This document shows, one piece after another, positions 1 through 8,791 of a stretch of DNA of 21,563 nucleotides (position 1 is the stretch's first letter; each line of letters begins with the position of its first letter). Origin of the DNA: JAABYT01 sp041581935 (lineage in GTDB: Bacteria > Pseudomonadota > Gammaproteobacteria > HK1). The position numbers and the translations under genes were made by a program. Location: contig JBFICP010000020.1 in the NCBI GenBank assembly GCA_041581935.1, forward strand, positions 1-21,563, in the 5' to 3' direction. A model generated the notes under the pieces. That model did no database searches and was not told where the DNA came from. It worked only from the letters and a program-made list of their open reading frames with translations.

Positions 1-1358
1 GGAATCGGCCGCCCGTCGCGGCCCTGCACGGCCGCTTCGGTATCGATGCGCACACCGCCGAATGTGAAGGTGATACCGCAGGTGATCGCATAGGCCTCGA
101 AGGGCGGCTCATCGATGCGATTGGCCCAGTTGGATTTCGCGACCGCGAGGCCCACGGTCCCGCGCCCGTCCTTGACGTTGGGGTCGAAGGGTACCTCGTC
201 CATCACGGCGTCATTGAACTGCCGGATGTGTTCGAGCGCGCTTGCGGCATCCACGCCCTCGAGCTGCTCCACCAGGCCTTCGAGAGCATCGGCGCTCACC
301 TTGGTGACCTCGCGGATACGATACTCGTCGCGCAGCAGGTGCAGCACCTTGGCGTCGAAAACCTGCCAGGCGAACTGGCCCGGCTGGGCAAGGATTTCGC
401 GTCCGTATTTCGCATACGTGTAATTGCGGAAATCCGCGCCCTCATCAACGAAGCGCTCACCGCGGGCATTCAACATGATGCCGAACGGATAGCTGTGCTT
501 TTGAAAAGCGTCTCCGACGGCGAGATCCCCGAACTCCGGGGCGTTTCGCTCCCAGCCAACGGCGTGACAACCCGACCAGTTGCCGGCGGGCGATGCGCCG
601 ATGTCGAGCGCCATGCGGATGCCCTCGCCGGTATTGAAGCGCGTGCCGCGCACCTTGGCCAGATCCCAGCCGGGACCCAGGTAACGCGCCCGCCACTCGG
701 CGTTCGCCTGAAAGCCGCCGCTGGCAAGCACCACCGACTCTGCCGAGATGTCGACCGTCTCGCCGTCGATGCGCGCCAGCGCACCGGTCACGCCGCTGTC
801 ATCGCGGCGCAACTCCCGGGCGCTTGCGTTATAGAGGATTCGGATGCCGGCACGCTCGGCGGCCGCGGTCCACGCTTCCACGAGCCCCGGCCCGCCGCCC
901 CAGACCTCGACCACGAGCCCGCCCCAGAATTTGAAGCGCCCGTCCACCTCGAAGGCCTGGCGGCCCCACAGGGGGCTGAACCGGATGCCGTGGGATCGCA
1001 TCCACAACATGGTCTCGCGACTGCGGCGCACCAGCTGCTCGACGAGATCCGGATCGCAGCGATATTCGGTCACGCGCCCCATGTCGTCGAAAAATTCTTC
1101 CTCGGAGTAGGCACCAAAGTCGGTGCGCGCGAGTTCCGCCTCGGTCAGATCCGGCATCAGTGCGATCAGATCGTCGACACCGCGGTAGGCGAAACGCATG
1201 GCGCCGGCGGTGAACCGCGTGTTACCACCCGCCTCGTCACGCGGCGCGCACTCGAGCATCAGGACTTCGACTCCCTGCTCGCGCGCCGCGTGCGCGGCGG
1301 CGAATGCCGCATTGCCGGCACCGATGACGAGAACGTCGGTCTGGAGCTTTCGGGTCAT
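1..1358 (-). CDS. tcuA: TcuA-like FAD-dependent (tricarballylate-type) dehydrogenase, C-terminus cut by window edge
   Basis: I translated this minus-strand frame directly from the sequence; it runs off the left edge after about 452 codons. It belongs to the fumarate reductase/succinate dehydrogenase flavoprotein superfamily. The N-terminus has a dinucleotide-binding motif VIGAGNAAF (residues 11-19) followed by GGNTRFTAGAMRF (44-56). Later segments typical of TcuA-like proteins are RGTRFNTGEGIRMALDIGA, NWSGCHAVGWE, HSYPFGIMLN, RFVDEGADFRNYTYAKYGR and, near the edge, CGITFTFGGVRID. TcuA oxidises tricarballylate to cis-aconitate using FAD. By comparison with the family, about 40-50 C-terminal residues are missing, including the last FAD-contacting segment. 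The ATG at 1358 directly precedes the FAD motif, but no good Shine-Dalgarno sequence is visible. No tcuB or tcuC is seen, so the substrate could be another unsaturated or saturated carboxylate; the family call is firmer than the substrate. Confidence 0.8.
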   Translation of the reverse strand, partial: MTRKLQTDVLVIGAGNAAFAAAHAAREQGVEVLMLECAPRDEAGGNTRFTAGAMRFAYRGVDDLIALMPDLTEAELARTDFGAYSEEEFFDDMGRVTEYRCDPDLVEQLVRRSRETMLWMRSHGIRFSPLWGRQAFEVDGRFKFWGGLVVEVWGGGPGLVEAWTAAAERAGIRILYNASARELRRDDSGVTGALARIDGETVDISAESVVLASGGFQANAEWRARYLGPGWDLAKVRGTRFNTGEGIRMALDIGASPAGNWSGCHAVGWERNAPEFGDLAVGDAFQKHSYPFGIMLNARGERFVDEGADFRNYTYAKYGREILAQPGQFAWQVFDAKVLHLLRDEYRIREVTKVSADALEGLVEQLEGVDAASALEHIRQFNDAVMDEVPFDPNVKDGRGTVGLAVAKSNWANRIDEPPFEAYAITCGITFTFGGVRIDTEAAVQGRDGRPI

Positions 1359-1386
1359 GAGGTGGTTCCCAACGTGGCCCCCTTGA

Positions 1387-1436
1387 GGAGCGCGCTTGCT
1401 CGCGGACGAGGTCCGATCCGCGAGCAGGCCCGCTCC
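1387..1436. repeat. REP-like palindrome, copy 1
   Basis: An inverted repeat with 20-base arms at 1387-1406 (GGAGCGCGCTTGCTCGCGGA) and 1417-1436 pairs with only two mismatches around a 10-base loop. It lies between the sat stop codon and the tcuA start. Its arm shares the core GGAGCGCGCTTGCT with the second palindrome at 5930-5997, and both have a GA(C/T)GAGG-like segment after the left arm. Short GC-rich palindromes of this kind in intergenic gaps of gammaproteobacteria are REP elements. The rest of the 1359-1590 gap shows nothing I recognise. Confidence 0.75.
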
Positions 1437-1590
1437 CACGGAGCTCGTGCTCGAACGAAATCATCATGGACGCCAGTTTCGCGCCGATCTCTTCGAGCTA
1501 CTTCGCCCGCAACACGTGAGCTCGACTTGAGCCTCCTATGCGTCGTTGCCGAATGTGACGCTCATGGGCGTGCCATGGTCAACCGCCGGC

Positions 1591-2808
1591 TCAGGTCGCC
1601 GAGTGACCCTTGAGATCAACCTTGACGTTGTCTTCTTCACTGAGGCCCTCGTAGTACTCGCGCAAAATCGCCAGCACTTCCGGACGACTGAACTTGTCCG
1701 GAACTTCTTCTCCCTCGGAAAGCATCTTGCGCAGCTTCGTCCCCGAGAGCAACAGGCGATGCTCGGGGCCGCACTTGCAGGTGCGCATCGATGCCATGCC
1801 GTCGCATCGATAGCACCAGAACGTCCAGTCGATCTTGAGTGGTCGGATCTCGAGCGCGTCGGCGGGGATCTCGTCGAAGATATGATGCGCATCGAACGGG
1901 CCGTAGTAGTCCCCGACACCGGCGTGATCGCGTCCGATGAGCTGCTCCGAGCAACCATAGTTCTGTCGAAAAAGCGCGTGCAGGAGCGCTTCCCGTGGAC
2001 CTGCGTAGCGCATGTCCAGGGGATAACCCGCATGAATGACGGTGTTCTCGACGAAGTAGTGCTCGATGAGCGCATCGATGGCGCGCGCGCGCACGCTCGC
2101 CGGGATGTCGCCGGGCTTGAGCCTTCCGAGCAGGGAGTGGATGAGCACGCCATCGCCGACTTCGATGCCGATCTTGGCGAGATATTCGTGGGAGCGGTGC
2201 ATGGGGTTGCGCGTCTGAAAAGCCGCCACCTTTGACCAGCCGCGTTCGGCGAACATGGCGCGCGTTTCGGCGGGAGTCAGAAACAACCGCCCGAACTCCT
2301 CGCCGAAGAAACTGGTGGAGAGCACGCGAACCTCGCCGCCGAGATTGACGGCGCCCTGTTCCATGACCATGCGCACACCCGGATGTTCGATGTCGGTGGT
2401 CCTGAACACCGTCCGACACTCGTGCTCCTTGTCGATGGCGTATTTCTCCGCAACGGTCATAGTGGCGAGCGGCTGCCCGCTCTCCGGATCCATCAGTGCC
2501 ACGTCGCCGCCTTCATCGATGCCATCGGCGACGGCGCTGTCCACGGAAAGCGTGATGGGGATCGGCCAAAAGACGCCATTGGCCATGCGCATGTCGTCGC
2601 ATACGCCGCGCCAGTCCCGAAGTCCCATGAATCCGCCGAGCGGCGTGAACCCGCCGATGCCCATCATCACGACGTCGCCCGCTTCGCGCGAGCTCAGCGC
2701 TACGGCGGGCAGGGACGCGGCGCGGGCGCGCTCGGCGTCGCGTGCCGCCCCTTCGAGCAGCAGCGGCCGCAACGTGGCCGAGCCGTGCGGGTTGACGAGT
2801 GTCGACAT
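1591..2808 (-). CDS. sat: Sulfate adenylyltransferase (ATP sulfurylase), homo-oligomeric zinc type
   Basis: This enzyme interconverts sulfate + ATP with adenosine phosphosulfate (APS) + pyrophosphate. The 405-residue protein has the active-site segment QTRNPMHRSHEY (198-209, with the QxRN and HxxH motifs), GRDHAGVG (292-299) and the late LLSGTKLR segment. A C-x2-C-x8-C-x5-H pattern (C332, C335, C344, H350) matches the zinc site of archaeal and sulfur-bacterial Sat. No APS-kinase domain is attached. This form, distinct from CysDN, is used by many sulfur-oxidising gammaproteobacteria to make ATP from APS and PPi, so a dissimilatory role is plausible. However, no apr, dsr or sox gene is in view. 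I chose ATG 2808 over ATG 2814 because an AAAGGG ribosome site lies 6 bases before it, while it abuts the earlier ATG. Confidence 0.95.
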   Translation of the reverse strand: MSTLVNPHGSATLRPLLLEGAARDAERARAASLPAVALSSREAGDVVMMGIGGFTPLGGFMGLRDWRGVCDDMRMANGVFWPIPITLSVDSAVADGIDEGGDVALMDPESGQPLATMTVAEKYAIDKEHECRTVFRTTDIEHPGVRMVMEQGAVNLGGEVRVLSTSFFGEEFGRLFLTPAETRAMFAERGWSKVAAFQTRNPMHRSHEYLAKIGIEVGDGVLIHSLLGRLKPGDIPASVRARAIDALIEHYFVENTVIHAGYPLDMRYAGPREALLHALFRQNYGCSEQLIGRDHAGVGDYYGPFDAHHIFDEIPADALEIRPLKIDWTFWCYRCDGMASMRTCKCGPEHRLLLSGTKLRKMLSEGEEVPDKFSRPEVLAILREYYEGLSEEDNVKVDLKGHSAT

Positions 2809-3128
2809 GAGCATCCCTTTGGTTAATTGCCGGGGGCGGCCGCCGTGACCGTTGGCGGGTCCGTCTCGGGCGCCAGTTTTTGCGTTTGTCAGCGGACCTT
2901 ATCCGGGCGGCGCCAGTAATCCAACCAGGTTCGGCAATGAAGCCACGAATTTCGCTTATCCGCACCGAGCGCATGCTCGCGAAACGGTTACATTTCCGGC
3001 ATTCCCGCCCGGGACGCACGCCTACTCAGCTGGTACCATAATTATTGCGCCGAACGCTCCGCACGGCCGATCAGGTGCAACGCGTCCGGCCGGGGCAACG
3101 CGGCAACACCACGAGGGTCGACGAGAGG
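2809..3128. other. Divergent intergenic region between sat and the membrane-fusion protein gene
   Basis: These 320 bases must hold the promoters of two divergent genes. I see a GGCGGCCGCC palindrome at 2835-2844 and an AT-richer patch around 3036-3046 (ACCATAATTATT) that could contain a -10 box for the rightward gene, but no convincing -35 partner. No RNA gene, terminator or repeat was recognised, and the open frames crossing it look like antisense shadows. Confidence 0.4.
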
Positions 3129-4367
3129 ATGGCACCGGTGCGGCGAATCCTGCCAATTCTCATTCTGCTGATCGGCGCTGGCGGTCTCGCGGCGCTCGTC
3201 AACAGCAAACCCCAGCGCGAGGCACTCGAGGAGCAGGAGAAGGCCTGGATCATCGACGCGCTGACCGTGGCGCCCGCCACCATGACACCTCAGCTGAGCC
3301 TCTACGGACGGGTCCGCTCGCCGCGCACGGCCAATATGTCGGCGGCGGTAACTGCCGACGTGCACTCGGTCGACGTGCTCGAGGGGCAGTACGTGGAAGC
3401 CGGACAAGCCATGGTATTGCTCGACAATCGCGAGGCCGAGCTGTTGCGCGCCCAGCGTGCCGCGGAGGTGGCCGATATCCACGCACAGATCGACAACGAG
3501 CGGCAACGCCACGAAAACGATCTGAAGGCACTCGAGCACGAGGAAATGCTGCTCGAGCTGAGCCGCCGCGAGGTCAAGCGGGCGCGCAAGCTCGCCAGAA
3601 GCAAGGTGGGGTCCGAATCCGAGATCGATCACATGCGCCAGGCGGAGGAGCGCCAGGCGATGGCGCTCGACCAGCGGCGCTTTTCCATCAGCGAGCATGC
3701 AAGCCGGCACGCGCAGCTCGAAGCACGTCTCGCGCGCGCGGAGAGTCTCCTCAATCGGGCCGAGCTCGATCTCGCGCGCACGAAAATCAGCGCGCCCTTC
3801 GCTGGCAGGATTTCGAGGGTGTCGGTGTCTCCCGGCGATCGCGTGCGCGTCGGCGACGAGATTGTCACCGTCTACAACACCTCCGAGATCGAGATCCGCG
3901 CGCAGATTCCCACGCGCCATGTGCCGCAGGTGCGCGATGCGCTCGCGGCAGGCCATACCCTGAAAGCGAAGGCGCTGGTCGATGGCAGGACGGTGCGCGC
4001 CAGACTGGACCGGTTCACCGCCGAGGTGGAGCGCGGCGGTGGCGGCGCGGACGCTTACTTCCGGATTATCGAAGGCGGCGAGGATCTGCCGCTGGGACGC
4101 ACCGTGGAGCTCGTGGTGGATTTACCCGATGCCGAGAACAGTGTCGCCCTACCGTACGAGGCCGTGTACGGCACGAATCGAATTTATCGTCTCGAAGGCG
4201 AGCGCATGCGCAGCCTCGAGGTGGAACGCGTCGGCGAGAGCCGCAGCGTCGACGGCGATGCACGAGTGCTGGTGCGCGGCGCAGACCTGCAGCCGGGCGA
4301 TCGCATTGTGATCACGCAGCTGCCCAATGCGATGGACGGCTTACGCGTCAAAGAGGCCGCGCAATAA
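3129..4367 (+). CDS. HlyD/AcrA-type membrane-fusion (periplasmic adaptor) protein
   Basis: This is an inner-membrane-anchored periplasmic adaptor of the kind that links an RND, ABC or MFS pump to an outer-membrane channel. A single hydrophobic segment (about residues 6-25, RILPILILLIGAGGLAALV) anchors the N-terminus. It is followed by a lipoyl half-motif (VHSVDVLEGQYVEAGQAMVLLDN), a long charged alpha-helical hairpin rich in E, R, A and L (about 105-220), the second lipoyl half (TKISAPFAGRISRVSVSPGD) and beta-barrel segments. The length (412 aa) suits the family. The start is uncertain: AGAGG abuts ATG 3129, whereas GTG 3138 sits 9 bases after it and may be the true start. No transporter or TolC gene is adjacent; the next gene converges on it after 31 bases with no visible terminator. 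Confidence 0.85.
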   Translation: MAPVRRILPILILLIGAGGLAALVNSKPQREALEEQEKAWIIDALTVAPATMTPQLSLYGRVRSPRTANMSAAVTADVHSVDVLEGQYVEAGQAMVLLDNREAELLRAQRAAEVADIHAQIDNERQRHENDLKALEHEEMLLELSRREVKRARKLARSKVGSESEIDHMRQAEERQAMALDQRRFSISEHASRHAQLEARLARAESLLNRAELDLARTKISAPFAGRISRVSVSPGDRVRVGDEIVTVYNTSEIEIRAQIPTRHVPQVRDALAAGHTLKAKALVDGRTVRARLDRFTAEVERGGGGADAYFRIIEGGEDLPLGRTVELVVDLPDAENSVALPYEAVYGTNRIYRLEGERMRSLEVERVGESRSVDGDARVLVRGADLQPGDRIVITQLPNAMDGLRVKEAAQ

Positions 4368-4398
4368 CGCGATCTCCGTAGCAGGCTCCGCCCGTCCA

Positions 4399-5916
4399 TC
4401 AGGAATTCCCGCCGTAGCGATTGCGCAGAACGTTCTTCTGCACCTTGCCCATGGCGTTTCTCGGCAGCTCGTTGACGAAGATGACTTTTTTCGGAATCTT
4501 GTAGGCGGCAAGCAGCGGACGAAGCGCGGCAATGATGGCCTCTTCAACGAGGCTCTCGGTTGCCGGCACCACGATCGCCGTTACCCGCTCCCCGAAATCG
4601 ATATCCGGCACACCGATGACTGCCGATTCGCTGACACCGTCCAGCTCGTCGATGCAAACCTCCACTTCCTTTGGATAGACGTTGTAGCCCCCGCTGATAA
4701 TCAAGTCCTTGTCTCGCCCGACGATGCTGACGTAACCATCGTCGTCCAGCCTGCCCAGATCGCCCGAGCGGAAATAACCGTCGTCGGTGAAATCCTCGGC
4801 GGTCTTGTCCGGCATGCGCCAATAGCCCTGGAACACGTTCGGTCCCTTGAATTCGATCTGACCGATTTCTCCGGTTGGCACCGTCGCGCCGGTCTCATCC
4901 ACCACCCGCAGGCTGACTCCCGGCAACGGCAATCCGACGGTTCCCGCCTTGCGTTCGCCATCGAGAGGGTTGGAAGTGCTCATGCCGCACTCCGTCATGC
5001 CGTAGCGTTCGAGGATCGTATGTCCCGTGCGCGCGAGAAACTCGCGATGCGTCTGCTCCAGCAGCGGCGCGGACCCCGACACGAACAGCCGCATGTGAGC
5101 ACACTGCTCGCGACCGAAATCGGGATTCGCCAGCAGGCGTGTATAGAATGTTGGCACGCCCATGAAGACGCTCGCGCGCGGCAGCATCTCGATGACCACG
5201 TCGGCGTCGAAACGCGGCAGCAACAGCATGGGGGTGGCGTTGAGCAGCGAGCAATGGCAGGCGACGAACAGCCCATGGGTGTGAAACAGCGGCAGCGCGT
5301 GAAGGAGCACGTCGCTCGCGCAAAATCCCCACGCCTGGTGCAGAGTGACCGCGTTGGAGCCGAGATTACCGTGGCTGAGTGCTGCGCCCTTGGGCTTGCC
5401 GGTCGTTCCCGATGTATAAAGGATCGCTGCGATGTCGTTGGCAGCCGATGCTACTGTTTCGAAGTCGCTGCCGGCGTCCGGCGACTCCACCAGGCTGCCC
5501 TCGCCGCGAGCGCCGAGTGTCACCACGCGGTCGACACGACAGCTGCGGGCGAGATCATCGATGAGATCCACATCCTGCGGCCGGCAAACCACCACGCGCG
5601 GCTCGGCATCGTTAAAAAAATGCTCGAGCTCGCGGGCCGGATAGCCGGTGTTGAGCGGCAGATAGATGACCCCTGCACGCAGACAGCCGAGGTACAGGCA
5701 CAGCGCCTCGGGCGATTTATCGACCTGCACCGCAACGCGATCACCGGGCTGCGCGCCGAGCGCTACGATGCGATTCGCGAAGCGCGCCGACTCACGCTCT
5801 ATATCGGCGTAGGTGAGGCGTTTTCCATCGGCAGTCTCGATAGCGACCGTGTCATGCCGTTCGACGAAACGACGGCTCAACAAAGTGTACAGATTATCGT
5901 TATCGCGACCGGTCAT
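4399..5916 (-). CDS. matB: MatB-type acyl-CoA synthetase (malonate-CoA ligase)
   Basis: An AMP-forming acyl-CoA synthetase (ANL superfamily, 505 aa). It activates a carboxylate through an acyl-adenylate to the CoA thioester. Motifs are YTSGTTGKPKG (167-177), FVSGSAPLL (278-286), ERYGMTE (303-309), the hinge region YFRSGDLG and GRDKDLIISGGYNVYPKEVE, and the catalytic lysine in MGKVQK (K491). Segments such as PLFHTHGLFVA, MGVPTFYTRLL and GPNVFQGYWRMP match MatB, so malonate (or methylmalonate) is the default substrate. It is the last gene of the leftward sucCD-fdhBA run, separated from fdhA by a REP-like hairpin. No malonyl-CoA decarboxylase or malonate transporter is present. Because oxalyl-CoA synthetases (AAE3/Pcs60) belong to the same superfamily, a different dicarboxylate is possible. 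No clear Shine-Dalgarno sequence precedes ATG 5916. Confidence 0.88.
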   Translation of the reverse strand: MTGRDNDNLYTLLSRRFVERHDTVAIETADGKRLTYADIERESARFANRIVALGAQPGDRVAVQVDKSPEALCLYLGCLRAGVIYLPLNTGYPARELEHFFNDAEPRVVVCRPQDVDLIDDLARSCRVDRVVTLGARGEGSLVESPDAGSDFETVASAANDIAAILYTSGTTGKPKGAALSHGNLGSNAVTLHQAWGFCASDVLLHALPLFHTHGLFVACHCSLLNATPMLLLPRFDADVVIEMLPRASVFMGVPTFYTRLLANPDFGREQCAHMRLFVSGSAPLLEQTHREFLARTGHTILERYGMTECGMSTSNPLDGERKAGTVGLPLPGVSLRVVDETGATVPTGEIGQIEFKGPNVFQGYWRMPDKTAEDFTDDGYFRSGDLGRLDDDGYVSIVGRDKDLIISGGYNVYPKEVEVCIDELDGVSESAVIGVPDIDFGERVTAIVVPATESLVEEAIIAALRPLLAAYKIPKKVIFVNELPRNAMGKVQKNVLRNRYGGNS

Positions 5917-5929
5917 CGACGTTAATGCA

Positions 5930-5997
5930 TGTAGGAGCGCGCTTGCTTGCGAATGAGGCCCCGAAATAGGCGCGGCGCGAGCAAGCGCGCTCCTACA
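5930..5997. repeat. REP-like palindrome, copy 2
   Basis: Two 22-base arms, 5930-5951 and 5976-5997, are complementary with one mismatch; the core is GTAGGAGCGCGCTTGCT. They are separated by 24 bases. The element fills most of the 97-base gap between the fdhA stop and the matB start, so on the leftward transcript it would form a strong hairpin. No U-tract follows, so it is more likely an mRNA-stabilising or attenuating REP structure than an intrinsic terminator. It shares its arm sequence with the palindrome at 1387-1436. Confidence 0.8.
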
Positions 5998-6013
5998 GGA
6001 TCATGCCCCCTGT

Positions 6014-8791
6014 CTACGCCGCTTCCGAATCCGCTGCGGCTTCGACCTTGGCGGCGCAGAACTTGAACTCGGGGATCTTACCGAACGGATCCAGCGCCGG
6101 ATTGGTGAGCACGTTGGCCGCGGCCTCGGCGTAGCAGAACGGGATGAACACCATGCCTTCGGGCACACCGCTGTCGGCCCGCGCCTTGAGCTCGATGGCA
6201 CCGCGCCGCGTGCGGATGCGCACGCGATCGCCTGCGCTCACGCCGAGTCGAAGGAGATCCCCGGGCGAGAGACTCGCCACCGCCTCCGGTTCCAGCGCGT
6301 CGAGGTGAGTCGCGCGGCGGGTCATGGCACCGGTATGCCAATGCTCGAGCTGCCGGCCGGTAGAAAGCACCATCGGATACTCGCTGTCCGGCTGCTCGTC
6401 GGGCGGCACAATACTCGCCGGCACGAGCTTCGCGCGCCCGTCCGGGGTCGGAAAGCCGTCACCGAATACGATGTCGTTTCCGGGGCGATCCGGCGCGTCG
6501 CACGGATAGGTGACGGCGCTCTCGCGATCGAGTCGCTCCCAGGTAATGTTGTCGAGCGACGCCATGACGGTCTTCATCTCGGCGAACACGTCGCTGACAT
6601 CGTTATAGCGCCAATCGAGCCCGATTCGATTTGCGAGCTCCTGGATAATCCACCAATCCTGGCGCGCGTCGCCGGGCAGCGCCAGCGCTTTTCTGCCCAT
6701 CTGCACCTGGCGGTTGGTATTGGTGACGGTGCCGTCTTTCTCGGGCCATGCCGAGGCCGGCAGAACCACATCGGCATGAAAGGCCGTCTCGGTGAGAAAA
6801 ATGTCCTGCACCACCAGATGCTCGAGCTTTGCGAGCGCTTCGCGGGCGTGGTCCACATCCGGATCGGACATGGCAGGATTCTCGCCCATGACGTACATGC
6901 CCTTGATCACGTTCGCGTGCACCGCATCCATGATCTCGACCACAGTAAGGCCGCGCTCCGCATCGAGGCTCGTGCCCCAGGCGTCCTCGAAACGCTTGCG
7001 GATCGCCTCTACGTCCACGGCCTGATAATCGGGATAGACCATGGGAATGAGGCCTGCGTCCGATGCACCCTGGACGTTGTTCTGCCCCCGCAGGGGATGG
7101 AGCCCCGTGCCCGGACGCCCCACCTGCCCGGTGATCATCGACAGCGCGATGAGGCAGCGCGCGTTGTCGGTGCCGTGCACGCTCTGCGAGATCCCCATGC
7201 CCCAGAAAATGATCGCGCGCTCGGCCGTGGCATAGGTACGCGCAACCGTGCGAATGGTCTCGGCGTCGATGCCACACACATCCTGCATCGCCTCAGGAGT
7301 GAAATCCTTGATGTGGTGCTTGAGGTTCTCGAAGCCTTCGGTATTCGCTTCCACGTACTGCCGGTCGTAGAGCGACTCCTCGATGATGACGTTCAGCATG
7401 GCATTGAGCAGCGCCACATCGGTGCCCGGCTTGAACTGCAGCATGTGGGTGGCATGGCGCTTGAGCTGTTGACCGCGGGGATCCATGACGATGAGCGTCT
7501 TGGTCTTGGCGGCCTGCTTGAAAAAAGTCGCGGCCACCGGATGGTTCTCCGTCGCGTTGCTGCCTGTGATGATGATGACGTCGGAGTCCTCGCAGGCGGT
7601 GAACGGCGCCGTCACCGCGCCCGAGCCGATCCCTTCGAGCAGCGCGACCACCGACGACGCGTGACACAGCCGCGTGCAGTGATCGACATTGTTGGTGCCG
7701 AATCCGGTGCGCACGAGCTTCTGCACGAGATAGGCTTCCTCGTTGGAGCCCTTCGCGGAGCCGAAGCCGGCGAGTCCTTTCGAACCGTCACGCTCGCGTA
7801 TGCGTTTGAGGCCCGCGGCGGCGACATCAAGCGCCTCCTCCCAGCTCGCCTCGCGGAAGTGCGTCAGCGGATTGGCCGGATCCACCTCGCAGTCGGCGCT
7901 CTTGGGCGCATCGTCGCGGCGAATCAGCGGTTTTGCGAGCCTGTGAGGATGGGATACGTAGTCGAAGCCGAAGCGTCCCTTTACGCACAGGCGCTTGTGG
8001 TTTGCAGGTCCGTCGCGGCCCTGCACGGCGATGATCCGGTTTTCGTTGATCTGGTAAGTGATCTGGCAACCGACGCCGCAGTACGGGCACACGCTCGCCA
8101 CCTCGTCGAGCTCGATGCCGAGCCCGATGCCCTGCTCGTCCACCAGGCTCGCCTCCATGAGCGCGCCGGTCGGACACGCCTGCACACACTCGCCGCAGGC
8201 GACACAGGTGCTCTCACCCATCGGATCGTCGAAATCGAATACGATTTTCGCGCCGTGACCGCGATAGGCCATGCCGATGACATCGTTCACCTGCACCTCG
8301 CGGCACGCGCGCACGCACAGCGTGCAGTGAATGCACGCATCCAGGTTGACGCGCATGGCGGTATGGCTGGAATCCGGCGAGGGCTGCGCTGCGCGCCGCG
8401 GCAACCGGCTCTCGGTGATCGACATCCGCTCGGCCCACTGCCAAAGATGCGAGCCCGCATCATGGGCGCGCTCACGTACGGGCTGATCCGCGATCAAAAG
8501 CTCCATGACCATGGCGCGCGCGTGCTCAGCGCGCTCGCCGCGCGTCGTGACCTTCATGCCCGGTGTCGGCTTTCGAATACAGCTCGCCGCGAGCACCCGC
8601 TCGCCTTCGATCTCCACCATGCAGGCGCGGCAGTTACCGTCAGCGCGATAGCCCGGTTCATCCGCATAGCACAGATGCGGAATGTCCGTCGCGTGACGCT
8701 TCGCCGCCTGCCAGATGGTCTCGCCTTCAAAGGCGTCCACCTCGACGCCATCGAGTTGAAATGTAATGCCCGGTCGCGCTCGCTCGCTCAT
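6014..8791 (-). CDS. fdh1A: NAD-dependent Mo/W formate dehydrogenase, catalytic alpha subunit (FDH1/FdsA type)
   Basis: Oxidises formate to CO2 at a bis-pterin Mo or W centre in a cytoplasmic complex with the beta subunit encoded just upstream. The 925-aa protein has a NuoG-like [2Fe-2S] domain (C41, C54, C57, C71), two ferredoxin [4Fe-4S] motifs (C153/C156/C159/C163 and C196/C199/C202/C206), the cluster of the molybdopterin domain (C235, C238, C242, C269), and the active-site segment HCTRLCHAS in which C376-H377 replace the Sec-His of E. coli FdhF. There is no cysteine between C71 and C153, so I see no His/Cys3 cluster of the NuoG kind. A molydopterin dinucleotide-binding domain ends the protein. 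Start ATG 8791 overlaps the fdh1B stop as ATGA, implying coupled translation. No fdhD or cofactor gene is in the window. Confidence 0.95.
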   Translation of the reverse strand: MSERARPGITFQLDGVEVDAFEGETIWQAAKRHATDIPHLCYADEPGYRADGNCRACMVEIEGERVLAASCIRKPTPGMKVTTRGERAEHARAMVMELLIADQPVRERAHDAGSHLWQWAERMSITESRLPRRAAQPSPDSSHTAMRVNLDACIHCTLCVRACREVQVNDVIGMAYRGHGAKIVFDFDDPMGESTCVACGECVQACPTGALMEASLVDEQGIGLGIELDEVASVCPYCGVGCQITYQINENRIIAVQGRDGPANHKRLCVKGRFGFDYVSHPHRLAKPLIRRDDAPKSADCEVDPANPLTHFREASWEEALDVAAAGLKRIRERDGSKGLAGFGSAKGSNEEAYLVQKLVRTGFGTNNVDHCTRLCHASSVVALLEGIGSGAVTAPFTACEDSDVIIITGSNATENHPVAATFFKQAAKTKTLIVMDPRGQQLKRHATHMLQFKPGTDVALLNAMLNVIIEESLYDRQYVEANTEGFENLKHHIKDFTPEAMQDVCGIDAETIRTVARTYATAERAIIFWGMGISQSVHGTDNARCLIALSMITGQVGRPGTGLHPLRGQNNVQGASDAGLIPMVYPDYQAVDVEAIRKRFEDAWGTSLDAERGLTVVEIMDAVHANVIKGMYVMGENPAMSDPDVDHAREALAKLEHLVVQDIFLTETAFHADVVLPASAWPEKDGTVTNTNRQVQMGRKALALPGDARQDWWIIQELANRIGLDWRYNDVSDVFAEMKTVMASLDNITWERLDRESAVTYPCDAPDRPGNDIVFGDGFPTPDGRAKLVPASIVPPDEQPDSEYPMVLSTGRQLEHWHTGAMTRRATHLDALEPEAVASLSPGDLLRLGVSAGDRVRIRTRRGAIELKARADSGVPEGMVFIPFCYAEAAANVLTNPALDPFGKIPEFKFCAAKVEAAADSEAA

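Noticed and set aside
228..1613. A 461-codon plus-strand frame over the left edge
   Set aside because: Antisense to the tcuA-like gene, whose minus-strand translation gives a coherent flavoprotein; this frame has no motifs.
5930..5997. Intrinsic terminator of fdh1A
   Set aside because: The hairpin is strong but no U-tract follows on the minus strand, and its arms recur at 1387-1436, so a REP element explains it better.
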